NCBI GenBank assembly: GCA_024752435.1
Contig: CP103032.1
Span: 1,178,001-1,242,000, forward strand
Length of the DNA: 64,000 nucleotides
Reading direction: 5' to 3'
DNA from: Allantophomopsis cytisporea
Lineage: Eukaryota; Ascomycota; Leotiomycetes; Phacidiales; Phacidiaceae
Position numbers and translations under genes: made by a program. The number at the start of each line of letters is the position of its first letter. Position 1 is the first letter of the stretch. Below are positions 21,500-33,189 of this stretch, piece by piece. The notes under the pieces are model-generated. The model saw only the letters and a program-made list of their open reading frames with translations, had not been told where the DNA came from and made no database searches.

Positions 21500-23227
21500 T
21501 TAAGGTCTACGAAATCCAAGTATTGACTGCGCATCAAGCATCCCTGTCTCAACAAAGTAACTCTCCCAATGTAATATCAATTTCTCCAAAACCGCAGGTT
21601 CCTTCTCAGCCAAATCATTGACTTCCGCTGGATCTGCATCGATATCATACAGCTCCCAGTCTTCTTTCCCACGTGGCGTTGGCAGCCAAATAGCCTTGTA
21701 CTTGCCTTGTCGAATTGCACGTCCACCAAATAGCTCCCATCCGGTTATTGTGGTCTCCTTGTCATGCACAGATGTCTCTACAAGATTTTGGGATGATAAA
21801 TGAGAGACCCAGGATTTACCACGAAGGGGAACGATCTCGCGATCCCTAAAGACAGTTTCCGGGTGCTGGATTCCTGCGAGTTCCAGAATTGTCGGTAACA
21901 CATCCATCACAGTTGTGAAGGTATTGGTGATTGCAGCTGTTTCTGCATTGAACTTTGGATATCGAACAATGCATGGACATCGAATACCGCCTTCCGTGCT
22001 CCAGGTCTTAAATCCTCTTGAGGGTGCCATGGCAGCGGATGCCCACCGGGGTCCGTACCAAGTAAATGAATTGCTATTGCCAATGTTCTCAAACGAGTTG
22101 TCGTAGAAATTGCCAATAATTTCGAGCAAATTGCCTCCCATTACAGGTAAAGCTTCGAGCTGCGCCCCCTCAGCACCATTATCGGACATGAATAGGATGA
22201 AGGTGTAGTCAAGTTCGCCAACAGACTCCAGGTGCTTTATTACACGGGCAATGTTTTGGTCCATAACATCAACCATAGCAGCGAAAGTCTCCATCTTTCG
22301 AGATGAGGCAGCCTGTTCTTCCTGACTCCGTTTAGCCCATGGTTCCTCAAACTGGCCAGTCCATGGTGCTGGTTCTTGATATGCATCTACCATTCCTAGC
22401 TCCTTCAGACGTTGCAATCTACGCTCTCGTAGCTTTTCTGGACCGTCATCATAGACACCTTTGTATCTCTCAATGACTTCTCTTGGGGCCTGGAGTGGCC
22501 AATGAGGGGCCGTATAAGGAAGATATGCGAAGAATGGCGAGCCGTCATCTTTTTCGGAATGGTCCTTGAGGAATCCAAGAAGGTTGTCTGTGAAATTCTT
22601 GGTAGAGTAGAAGTCGTTAGGAAGAGTATGACGATCGATGAACTGGTCATCTTTCATCCACCAGTTTCCCTTCCCGGAGATCTCTTTCATGGGGAAAGAC
22701 TCCGCGTCCTGAGGTTCATAGTTATAATGATTTCCTGCTCCCGGTAGAAATGCATGTACCCTGTCAAAGCCACGTGCAGAAGGCGATATTTCCTTTCTCA
22801 AACCAAGATGCCTTACGTGAAGTGTTAATAGTAAGTCACAAAAGCTGATGGATTAAGAAGCCTATAATATCACCTACCATTTTCCCGACATCATAGTATG
22901 ATATCCCGCATCTTGCAGTATTTCTGGAAGTGCAGCAACCCGCCAATTCAGATAGCCCTCATAGCCTGCTTTTCCATCGAATACATCCCGCCTCGATCTC
23001 ATAGCCTCAGCCATTTGTCCCAGACCGGCAATATGGTTATCGGTACCAGACATCAGCATCGATCTTGTTGGCGAGCATGCTGCAGCAGTATGGAAGTTGG
23101 TCAATCGAACTCCTTCCTTGGCGAGTCGATCAAGTGTTGGCGTTGCAATTTCACCGCCAAAGGGACCCGTGTCACTGAACCCGAGATCATCGGCCACGAT
23201 AATGAGGAAGTTAGGGCGTTTAGCCAT
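21500..23227 (-). CDS. arylsulfatase (type I sulfatase)
   Basis: Hydrolyses sulfate esters, probably to release sulfur. Exons 23227-22878 and 22811-21500 give 553 residues; the intron is 66 nt. The active-site signature CSPTRSMLMSG begins at Cys51, the residue converted to formylglycine in type I sulfatases. Metal ligands are visible as ADD (residues 12-14) and SDNGAEG in the middle. The second signature follows at SGKWHLGLRKE across the splice join. The C-terminal part WELYDIDADPAEVNDLAEKEP is the common sulfatase ending. There is no N-terminal signal peptide (MAKRPNFLIIVADDLG begins directly in the first core strand), so the enzyme should be intracellular, like many AtsA-type fungal sulfatases. 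Substrate is unknown; choline sulfatase is less likely because its typical C-terminal motifs are not seen. Confidence 0.92.
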
Positions 23228-24876
23228 GATTTCGAATAAGGGCAGTGAGTCTCAAAGGAAAGCCCACTTCTATATGTCGAAAGAGATGATATTACCAGTA
23301 CTCTGGTATGAATAAGTTGTGAAGAGTGAGGCGGACAAACAGTAGGGTTCAGATACAACTGTATCCCGAATGAAGCAGGCAAGACGGCATCTTGGGCTCC
23401 GAATGCCGTCGCTCCATCATAATATCGCTTTGTGATGCCAGGATAATACATGCAGGAAAGATAAACCCAGCACGTTCTGTAGAGTGCAGTACATAAGGAG
23501 AGTAAAGGACGATAGCCACATCACTAACACTAGGACTTACGGTACATAGGTACATACCTAGGTCCGTATTGGACAACTCCAGCCACGTTCAACTAGGTAT
23601 GTACACACCGGTCCACCTCACCTAAGGCAAAGTAAAATGGACTCGGATATCTGTAGTCCCCCGACCTTCTTTCTACATATGTTTATCAAAAAAGCGAACA
23701 GAAAGAATATAATCTTGTCATTGAACATAACTACTTTACCTACAGTACTGATCCCCTGTCCGAGTATTTCATTGTCGTTTGCTTTATAATTCAACTTTGA
23801 TTCTGCCTACCCCTGACCATCAACACTATTGTATTTCTCTGTCATAGATAAGTCATAGATAAATCACTAAACAATCATTGTTGGAATTCCTCTCCAGATA
23901 CATACCAATCAACATCTCCATATCATTCCTGTCTTCCAACTGAAGAGGACTAACCCACCAACCACATCATCTATGAACATAATTGCGTGCTCGATGTCAC
24001 GTGTTGTTGCACGGTCACTTGACTTTGCCTTCATGGTACCTACCTACCTACCTACCTACCTTAACCTTCACCACAAATCTCAGACACTTTACACGCATAC
24101 TGGCTTTTTCTCCTTCACTCCAAGTCGACAGATGTCGAGTCAGCTTCCTCATTTGCTGTAGGACCCACTGTCATGATAAAATTGATCTTCCTTATCTTAA
24201 GTTCCATGAGTAGATTGCAACCAACGAAGTCTATGGAGCGAATGAAAATGTATGACTTCCTCAGCTTATCGTTTAGTTTGCCTTCGAAAAGGCACACACG
24301 GAACGGCTTAACAGGTTACAAAATTAAACAAATTGCTCAGGCTCATTTCTATCTACACAGGAATCTTTACTGAACTCTCATTACAGGTTCAGGTGACATG
24401 AACAGTCAAAATGACAGTGGGAGGAGTCAAACTTCCTGATAACAATCTTGTATCTGTAAGCGTTGTGTTTAACTTGGTGGCCATTGGCCAGTACTAGTCT
24501 GCAAATATAAGTATCTTGAATAATCAAGAAACTGAAGCAGAGAAAGTTGCTCCTAAACACCCTGCAAGGGAAAAGAAACTTTATAATTGGTAGATAATTA
24601 CCTGCATAGTCGATAATACTAGCATGATTACAGGTTACTAGATACAAAGGAAACTTAGAAACCTCGCTCATTCACGTTTCTCTGCAGTGCTATGCAAGCT
24701 ACGTAGGATCAGTTGTGGAAACTCTTGAATTGTGTTAGCCTACAGCTCCAATCCGTATAGACTACGTTCCGAGAGTTTTGACTCTTACCCCTTCCAATTG
24801 AAGTGTCCTTAATCCGATTAGCCCTTGAAACTCCTTCTCCACTTTGATTTGTCGGATTTTTGGGTCCAATTCCATA
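23228..24876. other. spacer upstream of arylsulfatase, downstream of DCAF4-like gene
   Basis: About 1.65 kb. It has a TACC(TACC)n microsatellite at 24038-24062 and TACCTAGG/CCTAGGTA words around 23547-23602. No gene was recognised; the open frames are short and lack motifs. Confidence 0.5.
24038..24062. repeat. CTAC/TACC tetranucleotide repeat
   Basis: Six consecutive TACC units lie in the spacer upstream of the arylsulfatase and downstream of the WD40 gene. Confidence 0.8.
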
Positions 24877-26417
24877 TCAGTCCGAAAGTGAATAGCTCCA
24901 TATCCCAGACTTCCAAGGCACCCAGAGGCTCTTCATACCTGACTCCTTCTCCTCTACAAACTTGAGCGTCTTTACAGGTACTCTAGATGGGCACTGGTAC
25001 TCCATGTAGGGATGCTTCAACTTCTTTCCGCTGGTAATATCGTAGATTTGGACTGTGCAATCTGCCTGCGAAGCGGCCAGAATTCCACTTTTGATATCAA
25101 CATCGAAGCCCAAGTTAAAGTAAGGTCCACTATCGAGTTCTGGATACTCCTGGAAGGGGAGAGTCATATTTCTGTTTTTAGAATGGCCTTCTTTTCCGTA
25201 TCGAAGATCGTATTGACACGTACTCTTGTTCAAACCCTGCACCAAGATCCGATGATCATCGAGGGATTTGACTCTAGCAACTCCAGTTTGATGAAGAAAC
25301 GTTTCAGTTGATTTTGGGCCCTCTCTTAAATCAAAAATGTCTATAGATCCTACAAATTTGCCTGTACAAATCACGTTGGGGTGCTCGTTGAGGAACTCCA
25401 CCGATGTATAATTTTTTCCGCCTTTGGGATGAAGCCCGCATGAGTCGCGGAAATCCATTCTGTGTAAGTTCCGAGCAGAGGTACTATCAATAGATAAGAT
25501 ACCACGGTCAGATGCCACGATAAATAGATAGTTGGATGAGGCTGGAGCCGCTGTTGAGTCGCGGATCACGAGATTTCCAGGGCTATAAAGTGCTGGAAAT
25601 CAATGTTAGAACGCCAAGTACAGCATGAGTTACGGGGTTAATCTGAATCTTACTTCGAACATCATTGACATGACTTCCTGTTAAGGACTGAAGCTGGATC
25701 CTGTTTGAGCCTTGTCCGCGCCCCATATATGTAGTGAGCAACGTTCTCGCACTCTGGTTTAAACACACAGATATAATTTCTGATGCATCGAACGAGATAG
25801 GAGAAACATGGTCTTGGGTATAATGAAATGTTGGTGCTTGGGATGGAGTACTGTCCTGCTGAGCGATTGCCTCGACTTCCCCCATGAACGTACTACCTCC
25901 TTGTATTGCAGCTTTGGAGATCAGTATGTTGGTCTGCTTGTATAGCTATACTTTCATCAAGGATACTGAGCACATACAAGAAAACCCAATGAATAGCAAT
26001 TTGCCCACAGCGTCATATTCGAAAGCAGTGATACGGGGTGACAGTCCTGGCCATGGAAGTACTTTCCGCTTGCGCATACCAGCAGTCAATTCTCGTACAA
26101 TGGATGCTCGTACTGAGACCCTATCACCCATTTCGCAGAGAAGAATCTGTCCATTGAGATGATTCAATATCGAATCTGGCTTACGCACGCGTGACTGTTG
26201 ACGGCTGATCAATTCACGTGCCTCTCTAGCTTGTTGGTCATCAAGCTTCCGTCTTTTGATGGAATCCTCTGTATGTTTGGAACCCTCTGGTGCATTATGA
26301 TGTTTCTGGATTTTGAAGTATTTCTTCTTCTCCTCGTCTGGAGCAACTGGTTAGATATAACTACATCAGGTGATATGAAGTCTAACCGTAGTAATAGCCT
26401 GGAATATTTGCAGGCAT
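24877..26417 (-). CDS. DCAF4-like WD40 protein (candidate DDB1-CUL4 substrate receptor)
   Basis: Four exons: 26417-26387, 26337-25978, 25911-25654 and 25592-24877, 454 residues, all phases consistent. The tiny 31-nt first exon joins across a 49-nt intron to give IPGYYYDEEKKKYFKIQ, the hallmark N-terminal peptide of DCAF4/WDR21 proteins. I chose the ATG at 26417 because a stop in the same frame lies just upstream. The rest is a degenerate beta propeller with blade-like segments such as FIVASDRGILSID, NVICTGKFVGSIDIFDLR, HRILVQGLNKSTCQYDLR and ILAASQADCTVQIYDI. In animals and plants DCAF4 presents substrates to CUL4-DDB1 ubiquitin ligase; a fungal role is inferred only. The N-terminal part has basic stretches (KRRKLDD) that could direct nuclear entry. 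Canonical WD dipeptides are mostly eroded. Confidence 0.75.
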
Positions 26418-27085
26418 ATCTGCTCCGCGATGGAGGCAGAAAGCCTATCTGTCCTAGTGTTGGGGCTTCAAGGCAGCTGAAACGAGTCGATTTGAACTTC
26501 GTTGTGGACCTCATTCGCCTTCGTTAATGTGTTCGTGCTTGTGGTGGAATGGGAGATGTGTGCTGAGGAATGGAATCTCCAAATATTTAGATATGAGCAT
26601 GTACTTACAACATTAAAAATTTAACATAGAAGACATTCTATTCATTTTGATCCACACAAAAATTGGTCTACGAATCTCGGTCTCTGAAGAATTTTTACCT
26701 ATATCTACGACTACACAGTAGAAAGTACATTGAAAATAGGTACTTCATGCCAGATCATCACCGTATTGATTTTTTGTGGTTCTACTTGCTGACTTTCTGT
26801 ACTTCAAATGGACAAACAGAAAAGTGATGCAACGGCGGAATTTCACCGACAACGCCATTTCAAATCTGAACAACCAGTGTCTTCTAGATCTGCATTTATT
26901 TCTTCATTAAACATACCTCCATTCAATGTAGTCCTTCGTATAGTGAAGGAAACTATGGTAAATACTCAACTACAATATTTGAAGTTCTCAGGTTACGAAC
27001 ATAAGGACCTGTTGTCGCAGTTCTTATGATGCTCCCAAGATGTGTTAAGTATTAATTTATTTAAGCTCAAATCATCTAACAATAA
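26418..27085. other. spacer between DCAF4-like gene and tRNA-Trp
   Basis: AT-rich, 668 nt. It includes the DCAF4-like promoter. No gene was recognised. Confidence 0.5.
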
Positions 27086-27168
27086 GGACTGCTGGCGCAA
27101 CGGCAGCGCGTCCGCCTCCAGATCTGGACAACAGCGGAAGGTTATCCGTTCAAATCGGGTGTGGTTCA
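27086..27168 (+). tRNA. tRNA-Trp (anticodon CCA) with an 11-nt intron
   Basis: The stretch folds as a tRNA. The acceptor stem GGACTGC pairs with GTGGTTC (G-U pairs included) and the discriminator A is at 27168. The D arm has GCGC/GCGC stems and the anticodon stem is TCCGC/GCGGA. The T arm is ATCCG-TTCAAAT-CGGGT. The anticodon loop begins CTCCAG, placing CCA at 27118-27120. After G37 an extra ATCTGGACAAC (27122-27132) sits at the canonical 37/38 intron position and contains CTGGA, which can pair with the anticodon region as in the splicing substrate. Internal A and B boxes are recognisable (TGGCGCAACGG, GTTCAAATC). The acceptor stem has three G-U pairs, so reduced activity is possible, but the fold is complete. 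Confidence 0.85.
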
Positions 27169-27203
27169 ATACCAATAAATGGCCTCAAGTCGTTTAACTA
27201 TAA

Positions 27204-27216
27204 TTTTGCAATTTTT
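27204..27216 (+). terminator. Pol III terminator T-runs after tRNA-Trp
   Basis: TTTT at 27204 and TTTTT at 27212 lie 36-48 nt past the tRNA 3' end, a usual position for RNA polymerase III termination. Confidence 0.6.
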
Positions 27217-27351
27217 CTCATTCTTCAGAGTTGTTTTACATCATTGTTTGCTGTTGAGTTGACCGTCGGTCTTCTTTTGTTTTTTGACCTGACCGAAGCG
27301 AAGCAGCAAGAAAACCATAATAGGCGAGATAGCATAGCTACAATCACTCTA

Positions 27352-27602
27352 TCTCCCTGCTGGCAGCTATCCCATTAAGCGAGAATATCCATACATCAAC
27401 CATTGTTAGATTTTCTCAGTAATAACGACTTAACCATAGCTTATAATATTAGGATTTATTAAGATAAGGTATATGTTGAATCAGAGTACCAAATTTCAAA
27501 ATATTTCATCCATTGCTTGTGACGTTGACAAGGGTGTTGACTCTAAACAGTTTTGGTGAACGTAACAGTTCTTGCTTAATGGGATAGCTGCCAGCAAGGA
27601 GA
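27352..27602. mobile_element. MITE-like element with 34-bp terminal inverted repeats
   Basis: 27352-27385 and the reverse complement of 27569-27602 agree at 32 of 34 bases; both differences are transitions. The shared core reads TGCTGGCAGCTATCCCATTA. The interior is AT-rich and non-coding, and the total length of 251 bp fits a non-autonomous DNA transposon. Outward of the repeats weaker similarity continues for about nine bases, so the true ends may be a little outside. I could not find a convincing target-site duplication. Confidence 0.65.
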
Positions 27603-28135
27603 CAGGATTATATAGGCAGGCACCTATTACTACATAATGAGTTTTAACCCGTACATGACAGTAGGGACTTTTCCTTGTAAAGATTTTGTAGTAGTAGTGC
27701 TGGACCAATACGGAAGATCTGAGCGAATCCGGCTTTCGAGCACTGTGTCAATACTGCAGCTCTCAGTGAAAGTCCTTGGATACAATTGTGTTTGTCGAGT
27801 ACAAGTCTGAGTAAATAGAGTAGTCTAGACGTGGTATCAAGTCTAGAGCCAACAAGATCATCTAGAAATCTTTATTGGCCACTTCCTTTGGAGTCTGGCT
27901 CTGCCTACAGAGTGGATTGATGAATGCTCCATTTGAAACGACACTGTTGCTGTTATGGTCCCATGAATCTGGTGGGGCAATCGCCTTGTGGATTTGATCG
28001 ATAGGGTTGGTGAGAGCATGGACGGATCATTACGTAGTACATAGGTTCAGTCCTGAACCCTTGCACAGCGTTGGTTACTCCGCATCAAATGTCTCGTTCG
28101 AATAAATGGTCGGTGAAAGAAGGCCCGTTTATGCT

Positions 28136-28157
28136 ATGTACACAGTACTGTGTACAT
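28136..28157. repeat. perfect 22-bp palindrome
   Basis: ATGTACACAGT followed directly by its reverse complement, with no spacer. A related ACAGTACTCTGTAC lies near 28369. Confidence 0.85.
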
Positions 28158-28919
28158 AATGTACCAGTTCAATCCATGTATTTTGAGTATCCTTTTGACG
28201 TTGTAGTTTCGGTGCTTAAAATGTCCGTTCTAAGTAAGGAAGAATCACGTCTCTGCAGCAACTCCATTTCCAACCCTCAGTCAACGTATTCAATTTTTGA
28301 GTCTTTTCTACATACACCTGACTTTCGGTCTCTGGAGTTTTATATTCAGGATGTTTCATGTAATCCACAGTACTCTGTACAATTACCCTGACATCATACT
28401 TCTCCCAAAAGCACATATCGTAGGAGGCTCCTCCAACCAGCTTGCAGGATATTCCAAATGCTTCTCATTGGTAGGATATTCGCTGCCCATGTTGCACTTC
28501 GGCCTGTTCCAGTATCAGACCTCGTGCCGCTTTCAAACGCATGAACTAAGTGCAGTGCTGCTTTGACAGACATGAACAGACAAATACCGAGGTTGTTACA
28601 GGGCTCATAGCTTGATGAGTGCTCTCGTTGAGTGTTCCGTAAGAAATGCCCTATGGATAGCTCTAAGATTTAGATAGGAACTAACAGTTACAAGTGAGTT
28701 AAACAACATGCGAATTGAGTTTTCTATAGGAGAATAGAGTGTATGTCAGCCGCGTGATACTAAAATAGAGGGTCACGAGGGGTTTATAGACTTGTAAAGT
28801 AGAGACTTGAGGCGCAACTTTAAATACTAGGACACTTATTGCTTTAGTAAACCATGGTCATTCCAAAAGCCAAAAAATAAAATAAAACAAAAAACAAGAA
28901 AGAAAAATATACCGAACAT

Positions 28920-29917
28920 TCAAGTACTGTCTTCACAAAGCTTGTTTATGTTATAGAAAGCTGGACTATGAGGCTTGGTTCTTTCGATGACTACCGTTTC
29001 TTCGACAGAATCAAAAGTGCTTCTAGCTACCTTCTTCTGATTTGTTTCTTCATCGCTATTTTGATCCTCTCCTCCGCCATCTTCTGTAAAGTCTACGGCT
29101 ACGTCCTCATAATTGAAATCAGAGGGAGGTTCGCATTTCAAGGTCCTTGCGTGATTGGTAGTTGGCAATGCCTTCATTTTCTTTCTTTGTTGTTTGATAC
29201 TTGAAGTAAATGAAACTCACGGTACGATGATAGACGTAAATTTATCTTCTGGTTTCGTAAAGGATCACCAACTCCTTCTGAATTCGATAGGAAGTAGTCA
29301 GAATCCGAGTCAACGTCGGCTCTTGGGTCCTTCTTTGAGGTGTGTCCAACATATCTAATAATTCTTTTGTATGATCATTGGATCATTGCTGTTCTGACAT
29401 GACATTTGCAAACAACTCTCCCCATCCGAATACCTACCGTAAGCGCCCTCATCTTCTGAGTCTTCTTCCTGCTTTGCGGTTTCCTCCCATATTTATCTTG
29501 ATATTTGTGCTTCCTTATAATGAAGGCTTTTGCGGTGTGTATTCTATGATATTTGTGTTTATCAATATAGAATCTTCTACCTAACTATTGCATACAATAG
29601 GTACTCAAAGAGGGAACAACTTATAGCAATATAATACTTGTGAAAGGATGTTGAGGAACTGTCACTCGAGGTTGAGCCTATTGTACCAGATCTCCTCGAA
29701 GATCGGCCTTACTTGCTCGACGCATCCAACAACTAAGACAAAACTCGTCTGCCGTATCATGTAGGAAATCAGTTAAATCATTACACCAGTCTTCTGATGT
29801 AATTGAGGTCTCTACGTTTTTAGGTTCGGGTTGAAGACCTCTCTCTTCTTCGAGTTCTATCGATTACTCTTTCTCTTTTAGAGATACATTGTTTCCACAA
29901 GACGTTGGTTTGTACAT
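28920..29917 (-). pseudogene. decayed gene of unknown identity
   Basis: On the minus strand several stretches read like real protein but cannot be joined into one open gene. 29917-29678 reads from MYKPTSCGNN to a stop, broken once by TAA at 29866-29864; downstream of that it runs for 62 codons with SEDWCNDLTDFLHDTADEFC. Further on come ETAKQEEDSEDEGAY near 29470, then KKDPRADVDSDSDYFLSNSE near 29330, then from 29177 an acidic tail ending NINKLCEDST. Candidate splice sites separate some of these (GTAGGT and GTGAGT donors). The single TAA could be CAA changed by a C-to-T transition, as expected from RIP. I do not recognise the family. A live gene with unusual exons is the alternative. Confidence 0.4.
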
Positions 29918-31496
29918 TTTTATTGGAGCGCCAGACCTTTTCCTAGGCTATATCATTGTCTCCGTCTCCATTGAGTATAATCATACCTACCTAGCTTCAA
30001 GAGAATATTTTCTCAAAAGTTGGCCTGCAAAATTTCCTTAGAGGTGTACAGGTATACAGGGGTAGTAATTGTAGATACAAAAAGATACGATGGGATGCGG
30101 CTATCAACCTTTATTCTTATTGGCGCGACTATCAATTCTAACAGAAGGAAAACAAATACTTGCCAAAATTCATCCTCTTATCCTCTACTTTGTATATTTT
30201 TCAAAAAGATTTCTTTGTTGTTGTAGAAATAATGACAAAAGATTGAATATTTTTGCTACTTGTACTTATATATACAATTGCTACTCCTGATGTACTTTGA
30301 AGACAAAACATTGTATTTTTAGAGTTTGTAGATTCTCGTCCCGTTAATCTTGTGTAACAACTCGAGGGGTTGCAATTTAAATTCTTTTTTGCCGCTTGAG
30401 TGTATGTATATTGTACTATAGATCTTAACTTCTGGTGCTTTGTAGCAATCTTAGTATAAGACCAGCTAAGGTTACAAAGCCCTAGGCACTAAAGAACCAA
30501 GGCCTGGCCGTTGAGAAATTTACATGTTCTAAAACAAAAGTTGATGATAGCAAATGAAGACTTGAATTTGATGATGTTCTAGCTAAGTGAATTCCTACTG
30601 TAGAAGCTACTTATACTATCTATATGTTCCTTCTCTATCATGAAATACTGACTATACTTCTTTTGCTATTGTAGTCGATTCTTCTGTAATCTGCTTGTAC
30701 TAAGTTTAGCTCTGTAGCGTCCTATTAAGTGCTGGCGGGATAATTATGAGGTTATCCACAGTTTTTATATAAAAGCAGTATTCAATTTACTACTCTATAG
30801 TACATAGACTGTACGAATACTTTTGGCTACACACGGTATTTTCAATAATGCTGCCCTCGATGAGCGTAGGAAAATTTTCCTCTTACCACTTTGTTTCTTC
30901 TGGCGAGTAGAGCAGGATAGACGCAGTAGTTGGGACGATGTGACTGTAAGTTAGAATACGGTGGGTACTCTACAAATTTTGAGGCTCTCCGTCAATCATT
31001 TGTCACATCACAAGTTGCATATCACAAAACAAACGTAAGCCACTATTTATTAATTACTAATAGCTATTTTACAAAACACTGTACTGCTCTCAATGATTGT
31101 GCTATTTTCAATGACTGTATGGTTCTCAATGATTGTACCCCATTCAATAACGGTACGGGCTCTCAATAATAGCTCCGAATAAGCGGACGGTTCTCGGCAG
31201 TCCTATATTCCTTGATGATAAAGGTGCAGATCGTGCCAATGGTCATCACAAACATGCGTATTGGTGTGTTAAGACAAATCCTCTTTCAATTTCGATCTCC
31301 GCTAGTCGGGGGAACGAGATTCTCCATTTCTCAAAAGCAAATCAATCATTGTACATTACTCATCATTGATAATCATCACGCGCTTCACTTGCAGAAAGGA
31401 AAGAAAAACATTCTGGTCCATTCCTTTGTTCATCTATATAACCCTTTTCGTACAATCTCCTACATCAATTCTAAGAAGAAATGCTTATTTCAGCAT
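29918..31496. other. AT-rich spacer with a dispersed repeat copy
   Basis: About 1.6 kb, downstream of the minus-strand citrate synthase. It contains repeat copy A (30841-31210) and no recognisable gene. Confidence 0.5.
30841..31210. repeat. dispersed repeat, copy A, with internal ~18-bp degenerate tandem units
   Basis: It begins with TTCAATAATGCTGCCCTCGATG and ends with CGGTTCTCGGCAGTCC. Both ends recur in the same order at 43827-43915. The interior (31078-31165) has four or five degenerate units of the form CTCAATGATTGT plus about six bases. The same units occur in reverse orientation near 37472-37590. Likely a non-autonomous transposable element. Confidence 0.5.
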
Positions 31497-33189
31497 TTAA
31501 AGCTTAGCTCCAACGAGCTTGGCCCACGCCTCGGTGGAGAAGGACTTTGGACGCTCGATTGGAGCACCAACTGCACGATCAATGATCAACTGTGGAAGTA
31601 CACCAATTGCACGTGACACACCAAACAAGACCGTGTAGAAATTGGCCTGAATCACAATGATTAGTGTATGATTAAATATGAACAAGGGATTGGAAGGGTG
31701 ACATAGGGAAGGTAGGGAAGTGTGTGTGTGGGGGGTTCCGAAAACTCACCTCGTTCAAGTTGTAGTACTTAAGAAGAACACCAGAGTGAGCATCAACGTT
31801 AGGGAATGGGTTCTTGGTCTTTCCGTGCTCGGTCAAGACACCTGGAGCGATCTTGTAGACCTGGGAAACAAGCTTGAACATTGGGTCATCTGGAAGATGC
31901 TTCAAGGCAAATTCACGCTGGCAGACGTATCTTGGGTCAGTCTTGCGGAGAACGGCGTGACCGTAACCTGGAACAACCTGTCCGGCGTTCAAGGTAGACC
32001 AAAGGTAGTCGGTGATGGCCTTGTCGCTAAGGTCGTTACCGATAGCGGCCTTCATCTTCTCGAGCCAGTTCAAAACCTCCTGGTTAGCAAGACCGTGAAG
32101 AGGTCCAGCAAGACCGTTGAGGCCAGCGGCAAGGGAAAGCATCGGGGAAGAAAGAGCGGATCCGACCAAGTGGGTGGTGTGGGCGGAGACGTTACCACCC
32201 TCGTGGTCGGTGTGGATGGTGAGGTAAAGTCTCATCAACTCAACGAACTCAGCGTTGTCACCGAAACCGAGCTGGTTGGCGAAGTTGAAGGAGTAGTCCT
32301 TGTCCTTCTGGACTGGAGCAACCTTTCCACCCTTGAAGACGTTCTGGTAGATTCTAGCGGCGATAGTTGGAAGCTTGGCAATCAAGTCCATGGAATCCTC
32401 GAAAGTGTGTCCCCAGTACTCCTTCTTGCTCATACCCTTGGCGTAGGCCTTGGAGAAGGCAGACTCGTGCTCAAGAGCAGTGACAGCGAGGGAGAATTGA
32501 GCCATTGGGTGAAGGTCACTTGGGCAGCGGTCGATGAGCTCCTCAACAAACTTTGGAACATCGGAGCGGGCAGCCCAGTCGGCGGAAAGGTCGCGAACCT
32601 GTTGCTCGGTTGGAACCTCACCGGTCAAAAGAAGCCAGAAAAGACCTTTTGAAGATGATCAGTATATATTGTGAAAATGGATTTAAGGGGGTTGGTGTCT
32701 ACCTTCTGGAAGTGGCTCCTCTCCACCTGGGGCCTTTGGAAGAAGCTGCTGGCATTCTGGGATGGTCTTTCCTCTGAAGCGGATACCCTCCTCAGAGTCG
32801 AGGACGGAACCCTCCCAAACGAGGGACTTGATGCCACGGGCACCACCGTAGACCTGGTCGAGAGTAACCTCGCCGACGACAGTGGATCCATGCTCCCTGA
32901 AGGATTGTCAGTGAAAAGGTTTGAGACGTGTTGAGTAGACATTTCTCACTTGCGAAGCTTCTTGATCTGCTCAATCTTCTCTGGGAGCTGCTCAGCGAAG
33001 CGCTCCTTCAGGGTCTGTGATGGATGGTTAGCAATTTGACTTGTTGAGAAATGCGCGGGTAGAGCGGTCTACCTGGGTCTTGGAGGCAGAGTAGCAGCGC
33101 ACGCCATTGAAGGCTGCGCGACGGGCAATTGAAGGTGCCGCGAAGGACGACCTGAGAGTAGATGAACCCAAACGAATTGAGGATGCCAT
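31497..33189 (-). CDS. CIT1: mitochondrial citrate synthase
   Basis: Condenses acetyl-CoA and oxaloacetate to citrate in the mitochondrial matrix. Five exons: 33189-33073, 33014-32950, 32896-32703, 32645-31750 and 31646-31497, 473 residues, all in phase. The N-terminal 39 residues are Arg/Ser/Ala-rich without acidic residues (RLGSSTLRSS, SIARRAAFNGVRCYSAS), a typical matrix presequence; it coincides with exon 1. The body begins with the eukaryotic TLKERFAEQLPEK segment. Active-site regions are visible: HTDHEGGNVSAHT, GLAGPLHGLANQEVLNW and PGYGHAVLRKTDPRY, including the catalytic His residues, with VDAHSGVLLKYY carrying the catalytic Asp. The C-terminal AKL is preceded by VG and may be coincidental; the presequence argues for mitochondria. 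It is divergent from the NRD1-like gene. Confidence 0.97.

Larger units (their letters stand above)
27169..28919. other. AT-rich spacer with MITE-like element and a palindrome
   Basis: After the tRNA come a 251-bp element with terminal inverted repeats (27352-27602) and a perfect 22-bp palindrome (28136-28157). The remaining open frames are short and have no recognisable motif. Confidence 0.5.

Noticed and set aside
31497..31505. Citrate synthase ending in AKL as a peroxisomal signal
   Set aside because: A strong matrix presequence is present and this ending is common in mitochondrial citrate synthases of fungi; peroxisomal import is not needed to explain it.
31720..32652. 310-codon plus-strand open frame opposite citrate synthase
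   Set aside because: It is the mirror of the well-supported citrate synthase exon; codon bias of the real gene keeps the other strand open.
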